A stretch of 64,000 bases of DNA from Tachypleus tridentatus (taxonomy: Eukaryota; Arthropoda; Merostomata; Xiphosura; Limulidae): positions 103,649,285-103,713,284 of the forward strand of contig NC_134827.1 in assembly GCF_004210375.1 (NCBI RefSeq). The letters run 5' to 3'. The notes beneath the pieces were generated by a model, which was given only the letters and a program-made list of their open reading frames with translations, was not told the DNA's origin and did not search any database. The translations under genes were made by a program, and so were the position numbers. Of this stretch, positions 33,473 to 44,425 are shown one piece after another (position 1 is the first letter of the stretch; each line of letters begins with the position of its first letter).

Positions 33473-33803
33473 TAAGAAATAATCTTTGTCAAGTTAGGTT
33501 AATGTATTTACTGTTTTTTCTTTCAGAAATGCATTTACAATATACTTCATTATGTAGTCACAAAATATTAACCATACTCACTTCAATAAAATAGACTGAA
33601 CTTCAAACACACATCAGATACAAGGTCACTGATATATTAAAACAATACAGATCTCATTTTGTTAACCTGAAGTGTAATAGCAATCTAGAAAAGTGTTGGC
33701 ATTCTACATGTCTTTACCACCCTCGTGAAAAAGGTCGAATTCTGAGAAAAAGGTATCATGAGGGTTGAATTTTGTGTTTTTACACTTTTGTAGAAATATA
33801 TAT

Positions 33804-33916
33804 GTTCCCTTTGGGACAGTGGTAAGTCAGCAGATTTACAATGCTAAAATCAGGAGTTTCATTCCCCTCAGTGGACACAGCAGATAGCCCGATGCAGCTT
33901 TGCTTTACAAAAAACC
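33804..33916 (+). mobile_element. SINE-C copy
   Basis: GGGACAGTGGTAAGTCAGCA head, CAGGAGTTTCATTCCCCTCA box B region, and CAGCAGATAGCCCGATGCAG tail. Confidence 0.8.
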
Positions 33917-33967
33917 CTCGCAAAGATTACGAGTCAAACACATTAACCCACCTGGCCATGCCGGGCC
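33917..33967 (-). mobile_element. SINE-A head fragment
   Basis: GATTACGAGTCAAACACATT ... CCACCTGGCCATGCCGGGCC, directly after the SINE-C tail and directly before GGCAGGAACGG. Confidence 0.75.
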
Positions 33968-34164
33968 GGCAGGAACGGCAGAATCTAAATGTTGGTACAA
34001 GTCAACAAGATGTTAAAAATGCAGAGTAAGCTGTCTTTGTAGAAATTGACTTGTGCTGGAAATAAAGATGAAAGATAACATACAAAGAACTTGAGTAAGG
34101 AATTAGTTAGTCCTTCAAGACTGTCCCTTACATGAGCCCTTAAGAACTGTTTTTGTTTTAAATT

Positions 34165-34545
34165 TCATGCAAAGCTACTTGTGGGCTACGAGCACCAGCC
34201 ATCCATAATTTACCAAAGATATACCAGTGGAAGGGCATCTAGTCAACACCACCAACTCTATATGCAAAAACGGCTCGTTTGGGCTGAGAAAACACTTTTA
34301 CATAGAAGAGCGAACAACGTTTCGACCTTCTATGTAAAAGTGTTTTCTCAGCCCAAACGAGCCGTTTTTGCATATAAATTTCTCAACAAGTGGGTTTCTC
34401 GTCATCACTGACCACCAACTCTTGCACTACTCTTTTACCAACATATAGTGGGATTTACTGTCACATTATAACACCCTCAAGGTTGAAAGAGAGAATAAGG
34501 TTGAACCCATAACCTGCAGTTTGCACGTCAAGAGCCTTAACCAAC
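34165..34545 (-). mobile_element. SINE-A copy split by a foldback insertion
   Basis: Left part TTTCATGCAAAGCTACTTGT to CACCACCAACTCT (34259), right part from CCACCAACTCTTGCACTACT (34411) to the head end near 34545. Worn. Confidence 0.75.
34260..34410 (+). mobile_element. Penelope-type foldback insertion 4, inside a SINE-A
   Basis: Arms GCAAAAACGGCTCGTTTGGG ... CCCAAACGAGCCGTTTTTGC, a centre at GAACAACGTTTCGACCTTCT, and a one-sided tail AACAAGTGGGTTTCTCGTCA. An exact 12-bp duplication ACCACCAACTCT at 34248-34259 and 34411-34422 consists of SINE sequence, proving insertion into the SINE. Confidence 0.85.
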
Positions 34546-36211
34546 AGGACATTTCTGATTTTGTTTTTTCAGGATATTATAAATTTTTTCTCTCAAGTTC
34601 CTGAAAGTAATTTCCACTACTGCCAATACTTGTACCACATACTAGCAAAAACAAACAATACATATTTTACACACCAATGCTTCTAAATTGAAATTACAAC
34701 TGTTTATTTGACTAACTCTTTACGACAGTTAACATTACAAAACTACATGAGACCACATATATGCAAGATTGGACTCTGCTCAACAAAATTGAAAAGAAAA
34801 CTGTCTTCTACCACAGCTAAACAAAAGATACTTAATATTCAGAGTTAAAAGAAATAATTTCTCTCCAACAATCAATAACAATATTGCAAAATAACTATTT
34901 TTATCGAAAAAGATTAACGTCCATGAATTTTCAGTCATATAATAACTTTAAAAAAATTCAAGGTTTACGTTAATTGGAGAAATATAATCCATAATTTAGT
35001 GGTACAAATTTATCAAGCAAAGTTCAAAACTTAATCATTACAATTCACATTACGAACAGTTGAAACAGCCAAACTTCAAATGTCACATTAATATTTAAAA
35101 AATAATTTCACAGGAGAGCACCTAACTATTATACAGATAAATTTATGGAAGAAGATGGCAAAGTTATTCTTAAATTTTATAGTATATATTATGAAACGAT
35201 ACTTTTGTTTTACTGACTAAGCCTAATACACATTTCTACTATTTATAACCTTTCTGAATCTATCTTACATTCCAATTTCTTCTACTACCAGTATTACTGA
35301 ATTAATATCCAAGTTTCAAACACGGTAATACAATACAGCATTTCTAAACTTACTGTTTTTTTGTTTTTTGCCATCCACGTGAGTATCGGTCACCAGTTGA
35401 GTATTACGCGTTTAGTTTCAGTTTTACTTTTAAAAGTTAAATTTTACATTAATTTTTCCATGGACTAAACTGTAGTTGTACTGATATTTTGATAATTTAC
35501 TGTAAATATACAAGTTGTTAAAATAATTCTATACCACTTAGATCATAAAAATTAAAAGTTTAAAGTAGAACTTTACAAACGTACACGTTTCTCTTAATCA
35601 GGAAATATTGTTCAGTCTGGCGAAATCTCTTTGCAATACTACTACGTCACACATCCTTCACTTCTTGTCCGTCCGCTCTGTCGTCTGTAAAACCCTGAAT
35701 AAATTAATATTATATTTTATCACATAAACAATTATAGATATTCAGACAATTTATTGTAATTTTGTATAGTCATACGATTAAATGACAAAAGTCAACCTAG
35801 TATGAAACTCAGACGAAACCCCCGTGTTTTTCTTTCATGATGACCTTCACTTTATATTAGTTTTAAAAAAAATTCTATTTCAAAATAATTGTATTAGTTA
35901 TTTTTGTTTTCAAACTCAACAAATTGGAGCCGTGTGTTATACCGATGTAAAGTTGAAGTTATTTAACTTCTGCATAAAAGTGATTTAACGGTAAGTTAAC
36001 GGACTTAACAACGTTTAATTTTGGGGTTTGCTTCCCTGTAGAGGTTAAAGCGCAGATAGCTCATTAGTTAGTTGTAGACTAAAAAAAAACAAACCAAAAG
36101 GTTTAACCAAAAATGATAGGTCCGCAGAAAAACAGGAGATTTAATCAGAATAATTCTGAGCTTCTGAAAAGGGAAATCTTAAAAAAAAAGATTATAAGCT
36201 TAAAGTTTGGT
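34546..36211. other. Intergenic stretch, possible 5' region of the IL-17R-like gene
   Basis: AT-rich. A slightly GC-richer patch at 35600-35700 (TTCTTGTCCGTCCGCTCTGT) could be a first exon on the minus strand, but I see no decisive promoter or donor. Confidence 0.3.
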
Positions 36212-36470
36212 TTCAACTACGCGCAAAGCTACATGAAGGCTACCTGCATTAACCGTCTGTAATTTAGCAGTATAAGACAAGAGGAGAGGCAGCTATTCAC
36301 CACCACCCACCGCCAACTATAGGGCTATTATTTTACCAACGAATAGTGGAATTGACTGAAACATTATAACGCCCCACGGCTGAAAAGGCGAGCGTGTTTT
36401 GTGTGACAGAGATTCAAAACCCCGACCCTCAGGTTACGAGTGGAGCGCTCTCCAATCGCCTTGTCAAGTT
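36212..36470 (-). mobile_element. SINE-A copy
   Basis: Full length with substitutions; head end altered (CCAATCGCCTTGTCAAG). Confidence 0.85.
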
Positions 36471-36488
36471 TATCGTTTTTTGTTTTTT

Positions 36489-36755
36489 TTTAATTTCGCG
36501 CAAAGCTGCACGAGGACTATTTGTGCTAGCCGTCCCTAATTTAGCAGTGTAAGATTAGAAGGAAGGCAGCTAGTTATCACCACCCACCGCCAACTCTTGG
36601 GCTACTCTTTTACCAACGAATATTGGGATTGACCGAAACATTACAATGCTCCCACAGCTGAAAGGACAAGCATATTTGGTGTGATGGGGATTCGAACCCG
36701 CTCCCTTCGAATTACGAGTCGAGTGCCTTAACCACATGGTCATGCCGCGCCTCTA
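36489..36755 (-). mobile_element. SINE-A copy
   Basis: Full length, well preserved (TTTCGCGCAAAGCTGCACGA to CACATGGTCATGCCGCGCC). It starts only about 20 bp after the preceding copy, in the same direction. Confidence 0.9.
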
Positions 36756-38200
36756 GGCCTAAGGTATTACACTAGTCTTGTTTACAATTATTCTCTGTAA
36801 CAAATGTATTTGTAACTAGCTACATAAAAGAATAAATATTGTTCAATCTTCTCTAAAAGCTGAAAAGGAAACACTGTAAGCATTTACTGAGACGAAAGTT
36901 CTATAACATTAATATAGAGTATATAAAGACACGATACATTACTATGGCAAGTTAAGTTATTACAAAAACTAATATAACTAAATTAATTATGCAATGCCAA
37001 ACTATATACAGAACTATTGTTTAGATAAAACTAAACTACACATAATAATATGATGAAATAACTGAAATAAACATGAAATAAACATCAAAGCTGTTTTCTT
37101 CTACCCTAAACATTATGTCAATGAATCAAACTTTAAACACAAGTTTTACTTTCTACCATCCCTAGTACACTTGCAACCTGCATTTTCACGCATAAATACT
37201 GTATTTTTTGCTGAAACAATATTAAGAAAGTGTCCAATAAAACTACGAGCTTTTTAAAAAAATTTCAATCTATGTAACTGAAATTATTCTCGAACAACTA
37301 AATAAAACACTGGAAACACGGAATTTATATTTACTAGAAATAATTTTGCAAACTCGTTTTATATAACAGTGTTAAATCTCAGACATAGTGCTTATTTGTT
37401 TATGTAGTTAAGCAACAAGCCACGCACTGGGCTAACTGTGCTGTGCACATCACATGTAGTTAAACCCAATTTGTAGTATTATAAACCCGTAGATAAACCC
37501 ACTGGGATAATGTGTGTGGAAGGGGGACGAGATGTAGTGTGAGTCTTTGAAATTTTTGTTTCTTGCGTAAAAACTCACCACCTGCCAAATATTTCAACAC
37601 TGAAATTTGAATATTATCTTTCTAGTATTAATAAAAGTATCAGTTGCACCTGTATTTCAAATAATACTTTTTACATCACTTATCACAGTCAACTTATCAC
37701 TAGTTCTGTACATCAAATTCTTTGTCTCAGTTTTGTGTTGTTATTTGTATAATTGATTCAGTCATTTCTACGACACTCGTGAATTCATTCATGTAATATT
37801 CATATACACATGAAAGACCACACAGGTGCATTTATTTATACACACATAGACAAACACATTGCCAAACACTTCAGATGTTTATAACAGACTGCTTCTGGCT
37901 CGTGTATGAATTAATTTGACAACCTTTCCCTGTTACCTTCCAACCCTACATCGTGGTAGTGATGGTTGGTACTACAAGTCAGGCAACATGAAACAAATAA
38001 TCATTGACAAATGTAGTACAGTTAAGACTTTTGAACTAAACGTTTAATAAATAAAGAATGGTACTACTGTATCTCAATGTATACGTTTAGAAGAAGCAGT
38101 TCCCTTACTTTATATACAATCAGTACATCTCCCACGTGTATAGGTGACAATCTAATGTGTAGATGACAGCTAATGGGAACTCACTGACTTGTCATGGATA
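36756..38200. other. Intergenic stretch, no feature recognised
   Basis: AT-rich; no repeat family or coding frame that I can name. Confidence 0.5.
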
Positions 38201-39900
38201 GCCAAACACCGAAGAGTCCTTTAAATCAAGTTTTAATGATTGTATTGCTTGGTTGTATTCATTGACCCATCCAAAGCGCATCTCAACTTTGGTTAAAAAC
38301 GACAACAGTGCTGCAATCTTGAAAAAAAATTGACCCAAACCCAATTATGACGCAAAATCAAAGAAATTTCAAAAGTCTCTCACTCGATCACAGGCTGTAG
38401 TCAATCTCTTACTTCTATTGCCTTAGTAGGGATTGTAGAAATTCTATCTACATTGGGCTTCGGAAACTCTACTTTTGTGTGTTTGAGCAAGCATTTTTAT
38501 TGTTTCAGTTTCAACCCTCCTAATGTACTGAAAGTCCACTCTCTGGTTTAAGCGACACATCATTGACATCTCTTCTATTACAGTCCTTTCAGTGGTGGGC
38601 ATGTTACATAAGTCTACTCTCATGTCCAGCTTAACTTTTCAGTATGTGGATAGTAGGTGTAAAACGTCCAACCAATGAGAGTTCTCTAATGCGTCCATAC
38701 ATTCATCTATTTATGGTAAAGAAAAAGTGTCAATGTGGATTATTACATTCGTTTATCTAAAATCAACACAGATTTTGACATACTTTCATTATTCCTGACA
38801 ATCACTACTGGAAATAACTAAGTATTTTCCATAGCTTGTATAACCAACATTCACAGCAATTCAACATTTTTAATCCATAGTGCTCCAGATAAGTTGACAC
38901 GATTGTTGGTGTATCAGGCTTGCATTGCTCACATTTTTTATGTGGTAAGTTACCACTGTTTTATCCAATTGGCCATTTGGTCCTACAAATACATTAGCAT
39001 ATTCAACCAACAAGCAAATGAATTTCTTATACTGCATTAGGTTCTACTATGTTTACATAAGTAATGAACTCAGACGTGCTGGTAGCTACTTACATGCTTT
39101 TGGCCACAATACAAAAGAAGCAACCTGTCGTCGCATCTCTCAACTGTAAGGCATACAGCTAGATAACCAATTACAAAACAATATCGGAACTTCATCCTTC
39201 TTTGGACAGATAACTGTATGAGTTAACAATGTCTGCTTTCTGGACAGGAAACAACTTCATATGTGGCTTATGTAAGCAGTACACTAAACCTTGTTACTGG
39301 CAAACCATAAAACTCCATTGTGTATGGAAATAATATTGTTCCTTCACTATAAACACTCATTAAGTCAACTATTCTTTGGCTTTATCTTGGTGATATTACA
39401 CATCGTTTCACCCGTATATTGGTAAAACTTCTATAATATGTCCAGCTGTAGTGCTATCCTCACTTAGATGGCTTGATATACATCATAAATTCTACCAGTG
39501 TTCTGACTTCTCCTATGTCAACCAGGAACTTGACCTCTCGCCTTTGTATCATTATAAATACGTATCATATTCTATACAGCACTGAGGGAGCTTGGCTAAT
39601 CATTTAACATTTAGAATCAATAGTTTGTGTGTTCTTTAAATTTGATGGCCAGGCCCAAGTTAGACTCCACTAGTTTTCCACAATTCTTGAAATAATGTTT
39701 TCAGCTTACTGCGCTTTGCTTGAGCCATCAGTCAAAATTTACAGCGTTGTCCACTCTGCTGCTCAACAAAGTAAGGAAACTGTTGGATGACTTATACTAC
39801 AAAGTGATTGGCTGTAACTAATGTCCCTGCCACATTTGCCGCTCGATAAAATGCATGCAGATCACGTACCAGCGTCTCACCAGATCACGAACTGGACAGG
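38200..39900 (-). pseudogene. Ty3/Gypsy-type retrotransposon pol relic
   Basis: No long open frame survives, but minus-strand translation in changing frames gives pol motifs in the right order: a retropepsin-like REVKFLVDIGEV (39540-39505), RT-region IDECMDALENSHWL-like coding with stops (about 38700-38660), and the RT thumb/RNase H entry KVEMRFGWVN (about 38300-38265). These match the order protease-RT-RNase H of Ty3/Gypsy elements. LTRs and integrase were not recognised. It is heavily mutated and therefore old. Confidence 0.68.
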
Positions 39901-40114
39901 TAAGGGCATTACTGTCACAAGCTGTGTCAGTGTACCCTATGGGCAAGAATCTACTGCATTTATCTACATGAAATATTGCAAGCTGTCAGCGAAGAGTATG
40001 AGTCTCTTGAACACAAAGAATCAGATACACTTACAAATACTTTTGTACTAAAGATATTTGCGAAGTTAGCACGACTCAGACTCTTGGTAAGTCAGAGTGT
40101 AAGGTGATCGCACG

Positions 40115-40215
40115 CTCCCTAGTGGGACAGCGGTATGTCTGTGGACTTATGCTGTTAAAAATCGAGTTTCGATGCCCGTAATGGGCAGAAAACAGGTAAC
40201 CCTTTGTGCCTAACA
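40115..40215 (+). mobile_element. SINE-B copy
   Basis: CCCTAGTGGGACAGCGGTAT head, CGAGTTTCGATGCCCGTAAT box B region; the tail is eroded. Confidence 0.75.
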
Positions 40216-40396
40216 ACATACAGAAGATGGTGATTACAGCTTCCATTAATATATCTTTGCAACCCCTGTTAACTTGACGCCGCTAACTCGTATTTCCCTG
40301 ATTATTAAGTTAATATATTATAATTTTTCGAATTTATATTTATTACTTTTCTTTGCCCTATTAATCTCGAAAATCCTATTTTTATTACTTTAAAAT

Positions 40397-40510
40397 CTCC
40401 CTGGTGGGACAGCAATAATTCTTCGGATTTACAACGCTAAAATCAGAGGTTCGTTTTTCTCGGCGGACACAACAGATAGCACGAGGTGGCTTTGCTATAA
40501 AAACAAACGA
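40397..40510 (+). mobile_element. SINE-C copy
   Basis: TCCCTGGTGGGACAGCAATA, GATTTACAACGCTAAAATCA, and ACAGATAGCACGAGGTGGCT. Confidence 0.8.
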
Positions 40511-40689
40511 TAAACAATCGCTATAATACTTGTTCTCCATTTTAAAACAGTTTATACAAACGATTCAACAGTGTTTATGTTAACAATACGTTTGTGAACG
40601 TGCTCCATGCAGTACTATGTAATTTAGAATCTATATATTCTAACCCTTCAAATATCTTGTTTAAGCCTTTTTCCCCCATAAAATAACAA

Positions 40690-40760
40690 GGTTTGTTATT
40701 GCCTGACGAAAAGCTTCTGCTCAAAACGTTGCAAGTGGTAATAGAGTTTTGTGTGTGTGT
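40690..40760 (+). other. Degenerate hammerhead-like motif and (GT)n run
   Basis: CTGACGA at 40703-40709 matches the conserved CUGANGA core. A short stem AGC-TTCT-GCT follows, then CAAAACG where the core needs CGAAAC. It resembles the hammerheads of Penelope-like elements with at least two damaging changes. A (GT)n run follows at 40750-40763. Confidence 0.4.
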
Positions 40761-41215
40761 GTGTTTTGCTGTTGTTGTTGTTTTTGTTATAGACGTGTGT
40801 TTTAACATTTTTAACTATTTTTTCAAGGTGATTGTCAGGTGAATAACAAAAATATATTTACCCATAAAATCGTAAATTGTATTTGTTTAACCACTACAAT
40901 TTGCTAAACACACATCAAAAGCTATTTTTCCTCACTATCGTTTCATATAGAATTTGATATTTTCTCTAACACAAATGTTGCGAAAACCAAAACAGTGTAG
41001 AGTAACCTTTAAAGCTGATAACTCTGGTATCAAATACATAACACCATATTGAATGGCGCGCTGTAAAACGTGTGGACATGCACACTTCCACCCGCGCACG
41101 TGAGAGTAATGTAAATTGGTTGTATTTCCTATCACAATGAGAAAAAAAATATTTGTTAAAAATTCGTTAGGGTAAACAAACAAATAAGAACCTTTACATC
41201 TAAAGTGTCATAGTT

Positions 41216-41483
41216 TGTTTTGAATTTCGCGCAAAGCTACACGAGGGCTATCTGTGTTAGACGTCTCTAATTTAGTAGTGTAAGACTAGAGGGAAGGCAG
41301 CTAGTCATCACCACCCAGCGCCAACTCTTGGCCTACTCTTTTATCAACGAATAGTGGGATTGACCGTCACTTTTTAACGCCCCCACGGCTGAAAGGACAA
41401 GCATGTTTGGCGTGAGAGGGATTCGAATCCGCGCCCTTCGAATTACGAGTCGAGTGCTTTAACCACCTGGCCATACGGGGCCC
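41216..41483 (-). mobile_element. SINE-A copy
   Basis: Full length, close to consensus; head end CCACCTGGCCATACGGGGCC. Confidence 0.9.
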
Positions 41484-41722
41484 GTATCACAGTTATTCAA
41501 AATATATGTATCCCTTGTTTGATAAGAACCGGTGTGGCCCAGTGTTTAATGTACCAGAATATTCATACAGTGATCTATAATTCGTGTTTCGTTATCTCAA
41601 AATATCACTCTACACTTTGGGATCGTAGGTGAGTTATAAGAGTAACTGTCAACTCGAATAGAATAATCAAAGATTTCATGATGGGTGATGTTCATTACCT
41701 GCTTTTTCTTCTGTCCAGGTCC

Positions 41723-41836
41723 TCCGCCAGGAGAACGGCAAGTCTGCGGATTTACAACGCTAAAATCAGGGGTTTGATTCCCTTCGGTGAACACAGCAGA
41801 TAGCCTAATGTGGCTTTTCTATAAAAAAACACACAC
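41723..41836 (+). mobile_element. SINE-C copy
   Basis: GCAAGTCTGCGGATTTACAA, AGGGGTTTGATTCCCTTCGG, CAGCAGATAGCCTAATGTGG, then A-rich with (CA)n. Confidence 0.82.
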
Positions 41837-41870
41837 TCTTGCTCAGAGGTCCTAAAGTAGAGTCAAAGAA

Positions 41871-42398
41871 CACTGTCAGGTGGATAGTAACAAATACACA
41901 ATACTGTTAAAGTATTCAGTATCTATAGGTTCACTGAATCAGAACGTCACTGTCAGGTGGAGAGTAACAAATACACAATACTGTTAAAGTATTCAGTATC
42001 TATAGGTTCACTGAATGAGAACGTCACTGTCAGGTGGATAATAACAAATACACAATACTGTTAAAGTATTCAGTATCTATAGGTTCACTGAATCAGAACG
42101 TTACTGTCAGGTGGATAGTAACAAATACACAATACTGTTAAAGTATTCAGTATCTATAGGTTCACTGAATGAGAACGTCACTGTCAGGTGGATAGTAACA
42201 AATACACAATACTGTTAAAGTATTCAGTATCTATAGGTTCACTGAATGAGAACGTCACTATCAGGTGAATAGTAACAAGTACACAATACTGTTAAAGTAT
42301 TCAGTATCTATAGGTTCACTGAATGAGAACGTCACTGTCAGGTGGATAGTAACAAATACACAATACTGTTAAAGTATTCAGTATCTATAGGTTCACTG
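41871..42398. repeat. Tandem array, 77-bp unit, 6.9 copies
   Basis: Unit CACTGTCAGGTGGATAGTAA ... TAGGTTCACTGAATGAGAACGT; units start at 41871, 41948 and every 77 bp after that. Copies are more than 95% alike by eye, so amplification is recent. Confidence 0.96.
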
Positions 42399-42825
42399 GG
42401 TACCAAAGAAAGTTATAAGACTAGCATATCAGCTTAAACATAGAAACGAGTAGCCCAGGTAGCACGTGTAGTTTTGCGTGAATATCCGAAAGAAACACAC
42501 ATACAGAGAAATGTGTTTGATTTCTTTAATAAAGAAATACGTTATCTCGCATCTATTAGAATACATTGCTAAATCAACAAATTCGTCTTCGAAAACAGAA
42601 GAAGAAATATATTGTTTTTAGTACCTGTTGGAGAAAGTATCGAACATCGTATTATATCTGATAAAGAATTAAACAAGCATTTGTAGTCTTTCCTAGCTAG
42701 GGAACTTCTTACATTATTCACTCATTGCTTGACACAAAAACACTTTGACTTAAAATTAAATATATGTTTACGTGCTGTTATGAATAATATTTATTTTCTC
42801 TTTCACTTACATGTATGATAGACGT

Positions 42826-42935
42826 CGCCTCTGTTGCTTAGCGGTGAGCCTAAAGATTTACAACGCTGCAAACCTCGTTTCGAATCATTTGGTGTACACA
42901 TGACTGATAGCCCATTGTGTGGCTTTATCCTTAAC
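42826..42935 (+). mobile_element. SINE-B-like copy, diverged
   Basis: TTGCTTAGCGGTGAGCCTAA head, TCGTTTCGAATCATTTGGTG, GATAGCCCATTGTGTGGCTT tail. Confidence 0.65.
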
Positions 42936-42976
42936 TGTAAACAAAGTGTAAAATTATAACAATAAAAAGGAAAGCA

Positions 42977-44133
42977 CAGTGATACCTCGGTTCTCGAACA
43001 ATTCGGTTTTCGAGCATATTGTTTGAGAAAAAAAGTCTAGGTTGTCGAACCAAGTTGTCGTGGCCCGAACCTCCGAAATAACCCGACTGATGACTCGAAC
43101 GACCCTTCGACCATTTTCGGCCCACGCCAAGCTTGCCCAAAACGTTCTAGTTTTTTTTTTTGCTTTTTTGTTGTTTTTCTAAATATTCTGATTAAATGAG
43201 CCACCATGGGGTCAAAGAAGGATAATGAAAGCAGCAAACCAAAAAGAAAAGTTGTTAGAGCCACAATAGAGGTGAAAAAAGATCTTATAGCGAAGTATGA
43301 GAGTGATGTTCGCCTGTCTGACCTTGCTACACAGTTTGGTATGGTGAAGTCTACAGTCTGCACCATACTGAAAAATAAAGAGGTCATCAAAGGAGCTGAT
43401 GTTGTAAAAGGAGTGACAGTGTTTACAAAACAAGATCACAAACAATGGAAGAGGTACGAAAACTGTTGTTGATTTGGGTAAACGAAAAACAGTTAGCTGG
43501 TGACAGCATTTCTGAGACCATCATTTGTGAGAAAGCAAAGCAGTTGTATGTTGACCTCCTGAAAAACACCCCTGGAACGAGTGCTGATACAAATGATGCC
43601 TTTAAGGCTAGTAAGAGGGTGGTTTGAAAAATTTAGGAAGAGAAGTGGCATACATAGTGGGGTGAGACATGGGGAGGGTGCCAGGCAGAAACAAACCTCA
43701 TTAGACAAGTTTTTAGTGAGAAATAGGTCCAGTGAGTCTCAAGCAGGTTATGAAAAGAGAAAGAACCCCAGAAGGAGAGTTACCTGACGTTTTTATGGAA
43801 GGTGACCCCCCTTCCAAACAATAATAACCATCCTACTCTCCACGTTCCTGACCATCTTTCACTTACACCATCAGCTCTCCTCAGCACAGGTAAAGTGCAG
43901 TTAAATTTTCATTTATTGTTTTTTACTGTGTTTATAGTTTTTGTGGTTGACATGTAAGTATTATTATACAGGTATAAATAAACAATATTTTTACTTAAAA
44001 TGTTTCATAATGCGTAATTTTTGGAGGTCTGTAACGGATTAATTTAATTTACAGTATTTCTTGTGGGAAAAATTGATTCGGTTTTCGAACAGCCTTCTGG
44101 AACGGATTAAGTTCGAGAGCCGAGGTACCACTG
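42977..44133 (+). mobile_element. Tigger/pogo-type DNA transposon, internally deleted
   Basis: Terminal inverted repeats CAGTGATACCTCGGTTCTCG and, as complement of the right end, CAGTGGTACCTCGGCTCTCG, each continuing AAC. TA follows the right end; the left flank reads CA, so the target duplication is imperfect. 1157 bp, about half the usual length. Confidence 0.9.
43206..43787 (+). pseudogene. Tigger transposase relic (DNA-binding part only)
   Basis: Starts MGSKKDNESSKPKRK, then a Psq-type helix-turn-helix (LSDLATQFGMVKSTVCTILK). After a frameshift near 43450 a CENP-B-type HTH part follows (VRKLLLIWVNEKQLAG, ICEKAKQLYVDLL), and after another near 43610 GWFEKFRKRSGIHSG. It then jumps to the C-terminal tail (TSLDKFLVRNRSSES) and stops at 43787. 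The DDE catalytic domain is absent, so it cannot encode an active transposase. Confidence 0.87.
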
Positions 44134-44204
44134 TACTTACAAAAGGACAATGAACGTTTACGAAAGGATATATCCTAAAGCATTTTACACGATAATTTAT
44201 CGAC

Positions 44205-44425
44205 TGTTTGAAGTGTTATCCAGAGGGAAGGTAATTTGTCAACAACATCCACCACCAACTCTCAGGCCACTCTAATCGAGGAGTGAGACGAGAGTTGACT
44301 GTCACTCTTATTATAACGAACCCACGGCCCAAAGTAAAGACAGCGTTTTTGCACAACGTGGCGTGAACCACGAGCGGTTACTTTCATTGTCCAGCACGCT
44401 AACTACTAAGCCACACCTGACACTT
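44205..44425 (-). mobile_element. SINE-A copy, very degenerate
   Basis: CAGAGGGAAGGTAATTTGTC, CCACCACCAACTCTCAGGCC and GTTGACTGTCACTCTTATTA keep the order of the middle domain. Confidence 0.6.

Noticed and set aside
35600-35700. First non-coding exon and promoter of the IL-17R-like gene
   Set aside because: Slightly GC-richer sequence, but no donor or promoter motif that I can defend; left as a possibility only.
43037-43445. Minus-strand frames over the Tigger element
   Set aside because: Antisense shadows of the transposase relic on the plus strand.
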